This document shows, in pieces, positions 1 to 5,779 of a stretch of 5,779 bases of DNA; within the stretch, counting starts at the first letter, position 1, and every line of letters starts with the position of its first letter. The notes under the pieces were generated by a model, which was not told the origin of the DNA, did no database searches, and was given only the letters and a program-made list of their open reading frames with translations. The translations under genes were made by a program, and so were the position numbers. Origin of the DNA: Planctomycetota bacterium (GTDB lineage Bacteria; Planctomycetota; SZUA-567); assembly GCA_020861125.1 (NCBI GenBank), contig JAJBSZ010000203.1, forward strand, positions 1 to 5,779. The letters run 5' to 3'.

Positions 1-983
1 GTGTGGCTGGTGGCGAAGGCGATGCGGCCCAGCCAGTTGATCCGGTCCAGGAGCGGCACCTGGACCTGCAACAGCCCCTGGCGGGTGGCGGTGATGGTTA
101 TCTTGCCTTCACTCGGCCGGCTCAGTTCCAGGTGGTCGCCCCGGGCCGCCCCGGCCAGCCGCGCCGCCGCCTCGTCCTCGTGCAGCCAGCCGTCCCGCTC
201 CTTCCAAACGTAGAGGTGTTCCTTGCCCAGATTGCGGAGTTCGGGGATATCCGCCGGGGTGACCACGTGCCCCCGTTTGAAGGCCGGGCCTTTGCCGCTG
301 CCGGGAACGATGCGGGTAATGTCGTGACAAAGAACCAGGCCCACCGCCTGGGCGACGGGAACCATGGCCATCGCCGGCCGGCCGTCTCCCGCTTCCACCG
401 CCTCTGCCGTTTCTGCCGCCTCCGCCACCTCTCTCGCCTCGGCCGCAAGGGGGTGTGCCGGATGAGCCGGGATAGCCCCCCGGTCGCTTTCGGGCACCTC
501 TCCACAATCGCCGGTGTCGCCGCGGAGGATGGCGATGCCGTGGCGGAGGTCGTCGATCACCGCCCCCAGGCATTCCCGCACCGCCCGGGGACTGCCGGGC
601 AAATTGAGGATGAGGGTGCCGCCCCGGATGCCGGCGGTCGCCCGGCTGAGAATGGCGCGGCTGGACGCGGCCGCGCCGATCCGGCGCATGGTCTCGGGCA
701 GGCCCGGACAGAGCCGTTCCACCACCGCCAGGGTGGCCTCGGGGGTGACGTCTCGCCGGGCGAAGCCAGTGCCGCCGGTGGTCACCACCAGCGCCACCCG
801 ACGGCTATCGGAGAGCTGCCGCAAGGCATCTCCGATCCGATCCGCGTCGTCCGGCAGGCACTGGCGGGACACCACGGAAAAGCCCCGCCCCGCGAGAATG
901 GCGGCCGCTTCGTCGCCGCTCCGGTCCTCCCGTTCGCCCGCCGCGCATCGGTCGCTGACGGTGACAACGGCAGCGTCATACAT
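1..983 (-). CDS. MogA domain fused to MoeA-like molybdopterin-binding domain (3' end missing)
   Basis: I translated this reading frame by hand. It is open from the ATG at 983 to the left edge, giving 327 residues without a stop, so the C-terminus is missing. Residues 1-150 are a MogA/MoaB-type domain. The start is MYDAAVVTVSDR, the TTGGTGF loop is at 68-74, RDVTPEAT follows with Asp78, and NLPGSP is at 127-132. Asp45 and Asp78 align with the MogA catalytic aspartates. MogA adenylylates molybdopterin before molybdenum insertion. Residues about 154-207 are a linker rich in Ala, Glu and Pro. From about 208 a second domain begins with AVGLVLCHDITRIVPG, then a KGPAFKRGH stretch and GKEHLYVW near 253-260. 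This matches the N-terminal part of MoeA-like molybdopterin-binding proteins, which are usually separate genes. The start codon overlaps the end of the MOSC gene by 8 bases, and GAAGGGG (990-996) lies 6 bases upstream. The MogA assignment is strong. The second domain is confident by motif but incomplete, and its exact role is unknown. Confidence 0.88.
   Translation of the reverse strand, partial: MYDAAVVTVSDRCAAGEREDRSGDEAAAILAGRGFSVVSRQCLPDDADRIGDALRQLSDSRRVALVVTTGGTGFARRDVTPEATLAVVERLCPGLPETMRRIGAAASSRAILSRATAGIRGGTLILNLPGSPRAVRECLGAVIDDLRHGIAILRGDTGDCGEVPESDRGAIPAHPAHPLAAEAREVAEAAETAEAVEAGDGRPAMAMVPVAQAVGLVLCHDITRIVPGSGKGPAFKRGHVVTPADIPELRNLGKEHLYVWKERDGWLHEDEAAARLAGAARGDHLELSRPSEGKITITATRQGLLQVQVPLLDRINWLGRIAFATSH
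390..443 (-). repeat. Degenerate 9-base tandem repeat coding an x-Glu-x linker
   Basis: Within the mogA fusion gene, six consecutive 9-base units encode the tripeptides AEA, REV, AEA, AET, AEA and VEA (residues 181-198). Every unit has Glu in the middle and mostly Ala around it. The units differ at several bases, so this is an old or drifting repeat and not a perfect microsatellite. It lies in the linker between the MogA and MoeA-like domains and probably forms a flexible or helical acidic spacer. Confidence 0.7.
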
Positions 984-1422
984 GGCCGTCCCCTTCTATA
1001 ATCACCACCCGGTCGCCCCGCCGCAGGGTGCCGCCGCGCTCCACCCGCGCAAACACCCCGTGGCGGGGCATGATGCAGTCGCCCATGGCCTGGTGGATGC
1101 GGCAGGGGGCATGGCACTCCTTGCCAAACTGGCTGAGGACCAGCACCGCCTCCCCCAGTTGCAGCCGGTCGCCGACAGTCACCCTCGACCAGTCCACACC
1201 CTCGACCACCAGGTTTTCGCCAAACGCGCCCAACGCCACCACGGCGCCGGCGCGACGGAAGGCCTCGATCCGTTCCAGCGGCAGGATGCTGATCTGGCGG
1301 TGCCAGTTGCCGGCGTGGGCGTCGCCGGCCAGGCCGTGGCCGGCCACCAGGCGGGCACTGTCCCGCTCCTCCTTCGGGGTCCCTCTCGCCGCCGAGAGGC
1401 AGATGGCAGCCACTCGTCCCAC
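976..1422 (-). CDS. MOSC domain-containing protein
   Basis: This 148-residue protein is a stand-alone MOSC domain, the fold shared with the C-terminus of Moco sulfurases. Visible family marks are GRVAAICLS at the N-terminus, GLAGDAHAGNWHRQIS at 30-45, FGENL at 67-71, and the Cys-rich stretch GKECHAPC (100-107) followed by GDCIMPRHGVFARV (114-127). Cys103, Cys107 and Cys116 are candidate sulfur-carrying or metal-binding residues. The frame stays open upstream to 1506, but that extension lies inside moaA. The GTG at 1422 is chosen because GGGAGG (1428-1433) sits 5 bases before it and the family alignment begins there. The gene follows the moaA stop by 1 base and overlaps the mogA start by 8 bases. 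MOSC proteins of this type often sit next to moaA, moaC and mogA. Their precise reaction is not established, and sulfur or selenium delivery to molybdenum hydroxylases is an inference. Confidence 0.9.
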   Translation of the reverse strand: MGRVAAICLSAARGTPKEERDSARLVAGHGLAGDAHAGNWHRQISILPLERIEAFRRAGAVVALGAFGENLVVEGVDWSRVTVGDRLQLGEAVLVLSQFGKECHAPCRIHQAMGDCIMPRHGVFARVERGGTLRRGDRVVIIEGDGHV

Positions 1423-1423
1423 G

Positions 1424-2422
1424 TTATCCTCCCAACCGGGACATGTGAACCTCTGTTGCCGCTGCCCGGCCATCGGCGAAGCGGTGCCCGGCCGGCCTGG
1501 TCGCAACCGCCGCCCGAATGGCCTGCCGCAGATCCCCGTCCGTGGCGCCCGTCCGCACCAACCCGCCTAGGTCTGCTCCCCGCTCATGCTGGAGACAAAC
1601 GCGAAGAAATCCGGCCCGGGTGAGGCGCAGGCGATCGCAGTGGCGGCAAAACGGCCGGCTCACGGCGGCGATCAAACCGATAGGAACGTCGTAGCCGGGC
1701 AGCAGGCGGTAGACAGCCGGGCCGTTCCCGAGGCTCCCGGTCGTGGCCGTGGTGGTGCCGTAACGGCGTTCGATCCGCTCCAGCACCTCGTCTGCCGACA
1801 GGCCGTGAAACTGGCGGCCATGCCCCAGCGGCATCAGTTCGATAAAGCGAACGGAAATGCCGCGATCCAGGGCCCATGCCAGCAGCGGCAGGATCTCGTC
1901 TTCATTCAGGCCGCGGATGGGAACCAGGTTTATTTTCACCCGCAAGCCGCCCGCCTGGGCCCGGCCGATCCCGTCCAGAATCCGGCCGGGATCGGCGCGG
2001 CAGCCGGCGAGACGGCACAGGCCGCCGGCCGAGAGGGCGTTCAGGCTGACGGTGACGCCGTCCACACCGAGACGGGCCAGATCACCGGCATACCGCCACA
2101 GGCGGGTACCGTTGGTGGTGACGCTGATCCCGCCCGGAGCACGCGGTTTCAGGCTCTCAATGACCGTCAGGACGTCGGGAGCGAGCAACGGTTCGCCGCC
2201 GGTAATCTTGATCCGTTCCACGCCGAGGGAGGCGAGAACGCCGGCCAGCCGGAGGACTTCCCCGGTGTCCAGCGCCGCCTGCCCGCGATCCGAGGCCGGT
2301 GCGGTATCGGGACGGCAAAAGACGCAGCGGAAGTTGCAGGCGCTGGTGAGGGAGAGACGGAGGTAGCGGATCACCCGACCGTAGCCGTCCCGCAGACCTC
2401 TGGCCGGACCGGCCATGATCAC
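1424..2422 (-). CDS. moaA: GTP 3',8-cyclase MoaA (radical SAM)
   Basis: MoaA is a radical SAM enzyme that converts GTP to 3',8-cyclo-7,8-dihydro-GTP, the first step of Moco synthesis. The protein has 332 residues, close to the usual family length. The N-terminal [4Fe-4S] motif CxxxCxxC is Cys29, Cys33 and Cys36 in SACNFRCVFC. GGEP at 75-78 is the SAM-binding motif. The second cluster motif CxxC-x13-C is Cys259, Cys262 and Cys276 in FCRHCDRLRLTRAGFLRVC. The protein ends MSRLGG, and the terminal Gly-Gly dipeptide is known to be needed for MoaA activity. The residues after the first cluster read RPD where MoaA usually has MP or LP, a modest deviation. The start is either the GTG at 2422, which overlaps the moaC stop as GTGA, or the ATG at 2416, which would remove two residues. 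Neither has a strong Shine-Dalgarno sequence, which suggests translational coupling to moaC. Confidence 0.97.
   Translation of the reverse strand: MIMAGPARGLRDGYGRVIRYLRLSLTSACNFRCVFCRPDTAPASDRGQAALDTGEVLRLAGVLASLGVERIKITGGEPLLAPDVLTVIESLKPRAPGGISVTTNGTRLWRYAGDLARLGVDGVTVSLNALSAGGLCRLAGCRADPGRILDGIGRAQAGGLRVKINLVPIRGLNEDEILPLLAWALDRGISVRFIELMPLGHGRQFHGLSADEVLERIERRYGTTTATTGSLGNGPAVYRLLPGYDVPIGLIAAVSRPFCRHCDRLRLTRAGFLRVCLQHERGADLGGLVRTGATDGDLRQAIRAAVATRPAGHRFADGRAAATEVHMSRLGG
1428..1433 (-). promoter_or_regulatory. Ribosome-binding site of the MOSC gene inside the moaA 3' end
   Basis: GGGAGG on the minus strand lies 5 bases before the GTG at 1422. It overlaps the two C-terminal Gly codons of moaA (GGA GGA TAA). 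It fixes the MOSC start against the longer open frame. Confidence 0.75.
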
Positions 2423-2892
2423 GCATTCCCGGCGCGGTGATATTCGCCGGAGGCACCGCCCGTCTTGGCCAGGAGCCGGATGCCGTGGAGCTCCATGCCG
2501 CGATCAAGCGCTTTGGCCATGTCGTAGAGGGTGAGGAGGGCGGCGGTCACGCCGGACAGCGCCTCCATTTCCGCCCCCGTCTGCGCCCGGCAGACCACTC
2601 GGCAGGTCACCCGCACTCCCGTATCCTCCAGGGTGATTTCCAGATCGCAGCCGGTGATGGGAATGGCATGGCAGAGGGGGATCGCTCGGGGGGTGTTTTT
2701 AACCGCCATGATACCGGCGATGCGGGCGGTGGCGAGGGCATCGCCCTTGGCGAGGGACACGGTGCGGAGGGCGGTCAGGGCCGCGTCGGCCATGCGGATC
2801 CGGCCCTCGGCGATGGCGGTCCGGCGGGTCTCCCGCTTGGCCGAGACATCCACCATGATCACGGACCCGGACTCGTCGATGTGGGAAGCCAT
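2419..2892 (-). CDS. moaC: Cyclic pyranopterin monophosphate synthase MoaC
   Basis: MoaC converts the MoaA product to cyclic pyranopterin monophosphate (cPMP). The 157-residue protein matches the family's usual length of about 160. It shows MVDVSAK (13-19), the IPLCH motif (71-75), TGAEMEAL (105-112) and LLTLYDMAKALD (119-130). Lys49, Asp124 and Lys127 match the expected active-site positions. The usual LCHP reads LCHA here, a mild change. The open frame continues upstream to 3468 through the non-coding gap and into ygeW, which is not credible. The ATG at 2892 is chosen because the family alignment starts there and AGGAGGGG (2897-2904) lies just upstream. It is the first gene of the Moco block and overlaps moaA by 4 bases if moaA starts at its GTG. 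Confidence 0.97.
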   Translation of the reverse strand: MASHIDESGSVIMVDVSAKRETRRTAIAEGRIRMADAALTALRTVSLAKGDALATARIAGIMAVKNTPRAIPLCHAIPITGCDLEITLEDTGVRVTCRVVCRAQTGAEMEALSGVTAALLTLYDMAKALDRGMELHGIRLLAKTGGASGEYHRAGNA

Positions 2893-2896
2893 GACG

Positions 2897-2904
2897 CCCC
2901 TCCT
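2897..2904 (-). promoter_or_regulatory. Strong ribosome-binding site of moaC
   Basis: AGGAGGGG on the minus strand ends 4 bases before the moaC ATG, with the AGGAGG core 6 bases away. It decides the start against the much longer upstream open frame. It lies directly downstream of a T-run and hairpin (2909-2933), so its access could be affected by leader folding. Confidence 0.8.
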
Positions 2905-2908
2905 GAGG

Positions 2909-2933
2909 AAAAATGCTAGCCGCGCGACCGCGG
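2909..2933 (-). terminator. Possible attenuator hairpin before moaC
   Basis: On the minus strand CCGCG, loop GTCG and CGCGG form a 5-base-pair all-GC stem (2920-2933). It is followed 6 bases later by TTTTT (2909-2913), and then comes the moaC ribosome-binding site. This is shorter than a textbook intrinsic terminator, and the spacer is long. It could act as an attenuator or a weak terminator, or arise by chance in GC-rich DNA. Confidence 0.25.
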
Positions 2934-2978
2934 GATGGCAATGCCTTTTCTGCCTCCACTCTTCAACACCACGCCAAC

Positions 2979-3002
2979 GCCCGGACCGCAAACGGCCCGG
3001 GC
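2979..3002 (-). repeat. 10-bp hairpin with TTTG loop in the ygeW-moaC gap
   Basis: On the minus strand the arms GCCCGGGCCG and CGGTCCGGGC pair over 10 base pairs around a TTTG loop. One pair is G-U in minus-strand RNA. In plus-strand RNA the same position would be an A-C mismatch, so the fold favours minus-strand transcription. No T-run follows, so it is not a standard intrinsic terminator. Confidence 0.55.
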
Positions 3003-3035
3003 GCGGCGACGGGAGCGGCCGGAGTCGGTCGCCGC
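3003..3035 (-). repeat. 8-bp inverted repeat abutting the 2979-3002 hairpin
   Basis: On the minus strand GCGGCGAC (3028-3035) and GTCGCCGC (3003-3010) form a perfect 8-base-pair stem with a 17-base loop. It directly touches the next hairpin with no spacer, so the two stems could stack. No function can be assigned from sequence alone. Confidence 0.45.
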
Positions 3036-3089
3036 CCGCGGCAGATGACCGAACGACGGCCGGATGGCCGACGCCGGAGCCGCCCCCCT

Positions 3090-4277
3090 TCAGAAAACCC
3101 GCTTCCGGTCGCGCCGTTCCAACTCCGCCAACGCCCGGGCCGGGTCCTTCATCTTGGCCAGGAAAATCATGGCGGCGATGATGTAGGGTTTGTAGCCGGC
3201 TTCCTTGTACAGGGGCACCCGGTAGCGATCGAACACCGAAGCGGAGACCTCGCCCTCCCGGCAGGAGACGCCGGTGATGTCGGCCGGCAGGCAGTGCAGG
3301 TACAGGGCCTTGCCGTCCCGGGTTTTTTGCATCAGGGCCTCGGTGCATTCCCAGTCTTTGTGGGAGGCGTTCTGGGACAGGAGGTGCTTCTCCAACGCTT
3401 TGATGCCGTCGAAGTCGCCGTCGCCGTAGAGGGCGGTTCGCTTTTCCATGGCGGCGAAGGGGGCCCAACTCTTCGGATAGACGATGTCGGCGTCGGCGAA
3501 GGCGTCGGCCATGGAGTTGGACTTGACGAAGGTGCCGCCGCTGGCGGCGGCGTTCCGGCGCGCCACCTCTTCAACTTCCGGCATCACTTCGTACCCTTCC
3601 GGATGGGCCAGGTGCACCTCCATGCCAAAGCGGGTCATCAGGCCGATCACCCCCTGCGGCACGGAGAGAGGTTTGCCGTAACTGGGGGAATAGGCCCAGG
3701 TCATGGCGATCTTCTTGCCCTTGAGGTTTTCCACCCCGCCAAACTCGTTGATGATATGGGCCATGTCGGCCAGGCACTGGGTCGGATGGTCGATGTCGCA
3801 CTGGAGGTTCACCAGGGTCGGGCGCTGTTCCAGGTTCTCCTCCTTGTACCCTTCGTGGACGGCCCGGGCCACCTCCCGCATGTAGGCATTGCCCTTGCCG
3901 ATGTACATGTCGTCGCGGATGCCGATGACGTCGGCCATGAAGGACACCATGTTGGCGGTTTCGCGGACGGTTTCGCCGTGGGCGATCTGGCTTTTCCCCT
4001 CGTCCAGATCCTGGACCGCCAGGCCAAGCAGGTTGCAGGCCGAAGCGAAGGAAAACCGGGTGCGGGTGGAGTTGTCCCGGAAGAGGGAAATGCCCAGCCC
4101 GGAGTCGAAGATCCGGGTGGAAATGTTCCGCTCCCGCAGCAGGCGCAGGGCATCGGCCACGGCAAAGGTGGCGGCGAGCTCCTGGTCGCTCTTTTCCCAG
4201 GTGAGCAGGAAATCGTTCTGGTACATCTTTTTCGTATCGAGTCCGGCGAGTTTCGCGACGAGGGCGTCGAAGTTCAT
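3090..4277 (-). CDS. ygeW: YgeW family knotted carbamoyltransferase
   Basis: This 395-residue protein belongs to the aspartate/ornithine carbamoyltransferase superfamily, in the YgeW branch (E. coli YgeW is about the same length). The carbamoyl-phosphate loop is NSTRTRFSF with STRTR at 70-74. HPTQ at 164-167 and HCLPADI at 328-334 are the other phosphate and active-site motifs. The N-terminal half binds carbamoyl phosphate, and the C-terminal half carries the substrate domain of the knotted fold. The true amino substrate of YgeW is not settled. Its constant neighbourhood with ygeX and ygeY points to a carbamoylated diaminopropionate-like or ureido intermediate of anaerobic purine breakdown, which is inference. 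The ATG at 4277 has GGAGG (4285-4289) 7 bases upstream and follows the ygeY stop by 27 bases, so the two are probably co-transcribed. The gene is intact with no missing motif. Confidence 0.95.
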   Translation of the reverse strand: MNFDALVAKLAGLDTKKMYQNDFLLTWEKSDQELAATFAVADALRLLRERNISTRIFDSGLGISLFRDNSTRTRFSFASACNLLGLAVQDLDEGKSQIAHGETVRETANMVSFMADVIGIRDDMYIGKGNAYMREVARAVHEGYKEENLEQRPTLVNLQCDIDHPTQCLADMAHIINEFGGVENLKGKKIAMTWAYSPSYGKPLSVPQGVIGLMTRFGMEVHLAHPEGYEVMPEVEEVARRNAAASGGTFVKSNSMADAFADADIVYPKSWAPFAAMEKRTALYGDGDFDGIKALEKHLLSQNASHKDWECTEALMQKTRDGKALYLHCLPADITGVSCREGEVSASVFDRYRVPLYKEAGYKPYIIAAMIFLAKMKDPARALAELERRDRKRVF

Positions 4278-4304
4278 TGCTGATCCTCCAAAAGGAAAGA
4301 ATGG

Positions 4305-5504
4305 CTAGTTGTCGGCGGTATAGATGGTCGGCAGGGCGGCGTAGACGGCGGCGCATTTCACCAGATCGGCCTTCCAGGTTTTTTCGTTGGGCGCGTGGGC
4401 CTCCTTTTCCTGGCCCGGGCCGAAGCCGATGCAGGGGATGCCTTCGCGGCCCATGATGGCGACGCCGTTGGTGGAAAAGGTCCATTTGTCGACCGTGGGC
4501 GTACCATACAGAGCCTCGTAGGCCGTGACCATGGCCCGGGTCGCCGCATGATCCTCCGGAATCACCCAGGTGGGGAAATAGCAGTCGGTGGGGTACACGA
4601 GGTCGGTGTAGCTCGGCCGGTCGTATTGGTACATGCTGACCGTGGCGCCGTATTGTTGCACCGTCGGCAGGGCGCGGATCTCCTCCAGGGCGGACTGGTA
4701 GGTCTCGCCGTCGGTCAGCCGGCGGTCGATGGAGATGGCGCAGCTGTCGGCCACGGCGCAGCGGGACGGCGAGGTGAAGAAGATCTCCGACACCGCCAGG
4801 GTGCCTTTGCCGAGGAACGGATCGACGTGCAGGCGGTGGTTCAGTTCCTTAACCTCACCAATGATCTCCGCCATTTTGTAGATGGCGTTGTCGCCGCGCT
4901 CCGGGGCGCTGCCGTGGCAGGAAACCCCCTGGACCTCCACCCGAATTTCCATCCGGCCGCGCTGCCCGCGGTAGATGTTGCCGTCGGTGGGTTCGGTGAT
5001 GACCACGAATTCGGGGCGGACCTTGTCTTCGTTGATGATATACTGCCAGCAGAGGCCGTCGCAGTCCTCTTCCTGCACGGTGGCGGTGACGAGGACGGTG
5101 TAGCGGTCGGACAGGAGGCCCAGGTCCTTCATGATTTTGGCCCCGTAGACGGCGGAGACGATGCCGCCCTCCTGGTCGGAAGCGCCGCGGCCGCCGATCT
5201 CCGTGTCGTTCTCATAGCCCTCGTAAGGGTCGAAGGTCCAGTTGTCGCGGTTGCCGACGCCGACGGTGTCGATGTGGCCGTCGAAGGCAATTAGGGTTTT
5301 GCCGGTGCCCATATAGCCCAGCAGATTGCCCATCGGATCGATTTCCACCCGGTCGAAGCCGAGGCGACGCATCTCGGCGGCGGCGCATTCTATTTTGCCC
5401 CTTTCCCCGCCACTCTCGCCGGGAATGCGGATCATGTCCCGGAGAAATCTGCTCATTTCGGCCTTGTACCCTTCCGCCGCGGCCTTGATCGCGTTGAAAT
5501 CCAT
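4305..5504 (-). CDS. ygeY: YgeY family selenium metabolism-linked hydrolase (M20)
   Basis: This 399-residue protein is an M20-type metallohydrolase of the YgeY family, related to ArgE/DapE deacylases. Metal-site residues are visible: His77 and Asp79 in FDGHIDT, Asp110 in [10 protein letters not shown], the catalytic pair Glu145-Glu146 in VQEED, Glu171 in TEPTDG, and a late His370 in EAHAPNE. The dimerisation domain sits in the middle, starting near [19 protein letters not shown], where His197 is expected to reach the partner active site. The family is annotated as linked to selenium metabolism because it co-occurs with selenium-dependent molybdenum hydroxylases. A dipeptidase or ureido-acid/deacylase activity is plausible, but the natural substrate is not established. 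The ATG at 5504 has AAAGGA (5513-5518) 8 bases upstream and follows the ygeX stop by 81 bases. The product is cytoplasmic, with no signal peptide. Confidence 0.95.
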   Translation of the reverse strand: MDFNAIKAAAEGYKAEMSRFLRDMIRIPGESGGERGKIECAAAEMRRLGFDRVEIDPMGNLLGYMGTGKTLIAFDGHIDTVGVGNRDNWTFDPYEGYENDTEIGGRGASDQEGGIVSAVYGAKIMKDLGLLSDRYTVLVTATVQEEDCDGLCWQYIINEDKVRPEFVVITEPTDGNIYRGQRGRMEIRVEVQGVSCHGSAPERGDNAIYKMAEIIGEVKELNHRLHVDPFLGKGTLAVSEIFFTSPSRCAVADSCAISIDRRLTDGETYQSALEEIRALPTVQQYGATVSMYQYDRPSYTDLVYPTDCYFPTWVIPEDHAATRAMVTAYEALYGTPTVDKWTFSTNGVAIMGREGIPCIGFGPGQEKEAHAPNEKTWKADLVKCAAVYAALPTIYTADN

Positions 5505-5585
5505 GGCTGCAATCCTTTGTAAACCGAAAACCCAAGTATTCCGCCGCCAGGGCCCACGCCGCGGCAGCGGTCTGTCGGCCTTGTC

Positions 5586-5779
5586 CTATGGCGCCGGGTA
5601 GGCGCCGTCCCACACGATCCGCCGGTACATATCCGGGTCGGTATCCCCTTCGGTGCTGAACAGGAGTACCCGGGACGTCGCGTCCAGCCCGAGTGCCTGG
5701 CGGAAGCCGGCGTGGTCCTGGTTGATCAACACCTCAAGGAGCGCCCCCAGACCGGCGGCACCGCTCTCCCCCGACACCA
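5586..5779 (-). CDS. dpaL: 2,3-diaminopropionate ammonia-lyase, C-terminal part
   Basis: Only the last 64 or so codons are present, and the gene continues beyond the right edge. The visible end contains SGESGAAGLGALL, then VLLFSTEGDTDPDMYRRIVWDG, and finishes PAP. This matches the C-terminus of E. coli YgeX/DpaL, which also has SGESGAVG, STEGDTD and a final AP. DpaL is a PLP-dependent fold type II enzyme that splits 2,3-diaminopropionate into pyruvate and two ammonia. The SGESGA loop is in the region that binds the cofactor phosphate or ring nitrogen in related enzymes. The catalytic lysine lies outside the window. It is the first visible gene of the ygeX-ygeY-ygeW set. The GTG at 5777 encodes an internal Val and is not a start. 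Confidence 0.92.
   Translation of the reverse strand, partial: VSGESGAAGLGALLEVLINQDHAGFRQALGLDATSRVLLFSTEGDTDPDMYRRIVWDGAYPAP

Larger units (their letters stand above)
2893..3089 (-). promoter_or_regulatory. Structured gap and probable leader upstream of moaC
   Basis: This 197-base gap between ygeW and moaC is the only sizeable non-coding stretch in the window. On the minus strand it holds four possible stems: CGGCC/GGCCG at 3057-3070, an 8-base-pair stem at 3003-3035, a 10-base-pair stem at 2979-3002 and CCGCG/CGCGG at 2920-2933 followed by five Ts. No convincing sigma-70 promoter is visible. TTGAAG at about 2962-2967 is a partial -35 hexamer, but no good -10 follows. Known Moco operons in other bacteria often carry the Moco RNA motif in this position. 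I cannot confirm that motif by eye, and the role as a leader is inferred. Confidence 0.4.

Noticed and set aside
3..1001. 332-residue plus-strand open frame opposite the mogA fusion
   Set aside because: It is in exact codon register with the minus-strand MogA gene, a common artefact at high GC, and has no recognisable domain.
782..1117. Minus-strand 111-residue open frame across the MOSC/mogA junction
   Set aside because: It is out of frame with both well-supported genes and has no family resemblance.
1423..1506. Upstream extension of the MOSC frame into moaA
   Set aside because: These 28 residues lie within the moaA coding end, and the GTG at 1422 with GGGAGG before it fits the family start.
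2961..2977. Sigma-54-like TTGGCGTGGTGTTGAA before moaC
   Set aside because: The TT of the -12 element is one base off and the required GC is AA, so the GG-N10-GC rule fails.
3057..3070. CGGCC/GGCCG hairpin just after ygeW as a terminator
   Set aside because: The stem is only 5 base pairs with no T-run after it. Such stems are expected by chance at this GC content, so it is mentioned only within the leader entry.
2893..3468. Upstream extension of the moaC frame
   Set aside because: The 192 extra residues run through the non-coding gap and into ygeW in another frame. MoaC similarity starts at the ATG at 2892, which has a strong ribosome-binding site.
2913..4283. 456-residue plus-strand open frame opposite ygeW
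   Set aside because: It mirrors the ygeW codons in GC-rich DNA. The translation is low-complexity Gly/Val/His rich with no recognisable domain, while ygeW has full family motifs.
5505..5585. 81-base gap between ygeX and ygeY as a promoter region
   Set aside because: No convincing -35/-10 pair, operator or terminator is visible. Only the ygeY ribosome-binding site is supported.

Overview
The window carries seven genes, all on the minus strand, so transcription runs from high to low coordinates. It is G+C rich, roughly two thirds by eye. Both edges cut genes. In transcription order the genes are the 3' end of dpaL/ygeX (2,3-diaminopropionate ammonia-lyase), ygeY (M20-type hydrolase), ygeW (knotted carbamoyltransferase), a 197-base structured gap, moaC, moaA, a small MOSC-domain protein, and a gene fusing a MogA domain to the start of a MoeA-like molybdopterin-binding domain. 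The last gene runs off the left edge.

The window falls into two functional blocks. Positions 3090-5779 hold the ygeX-ygeY-ygeW set. In E. coli, clostridia and other anaerobes this set sits with selenium-dependent molybdenum hydroxylases (xanthine dehydrogenase-like enzymes) and with anaerobic purine/urate breakdown genes. Positions 1-2892 hold molybdenum cofactor (Moco) synthesis genes. MoaA and MoaC make cyclic pyranopterin monophosphate from GTP, MogA adenylylates molybdopterin, and the MOSC protein is a likely sulfur-handling accessory. The inferred logic is that the second block supplies cofactor to a molybdenum hydroxylase encoded nearby, and the first block processes nitrogenous products of the same pathway. 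No hydroxylase gene is visible here.

The Moco block is tightly packed. The moaC/moaA junction overlaps by 4 bases if moaA starts at its GTG, moaA and MOSC are 1 base apart, and MOSC and mogA overlap by 8 bases, so the genes are probably translationally coupled. The two blocks are separated by the only sizeable non-coding stretch. It contains two abutting GC-rich hairpins, a further hairpin next to a T-run just before the moaC ribosome-binding site, and no obvious promoter. It is the best candidate for a regulatory leader.

The gene content and high G+C suggest an anaerobic bacterium, most plausibly a Desulfobacterota (deltaproteobacterial) lineage, with a high-GC Firmicute as an alternative. 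This is an inference from gene families, not from a marker gene. I found no mobile element, CRISPR array, tRNA or rRNA. The most unusual items are the MogA/MoeA-like fusion with its tandem-repeat linker and the structured moaC leader.
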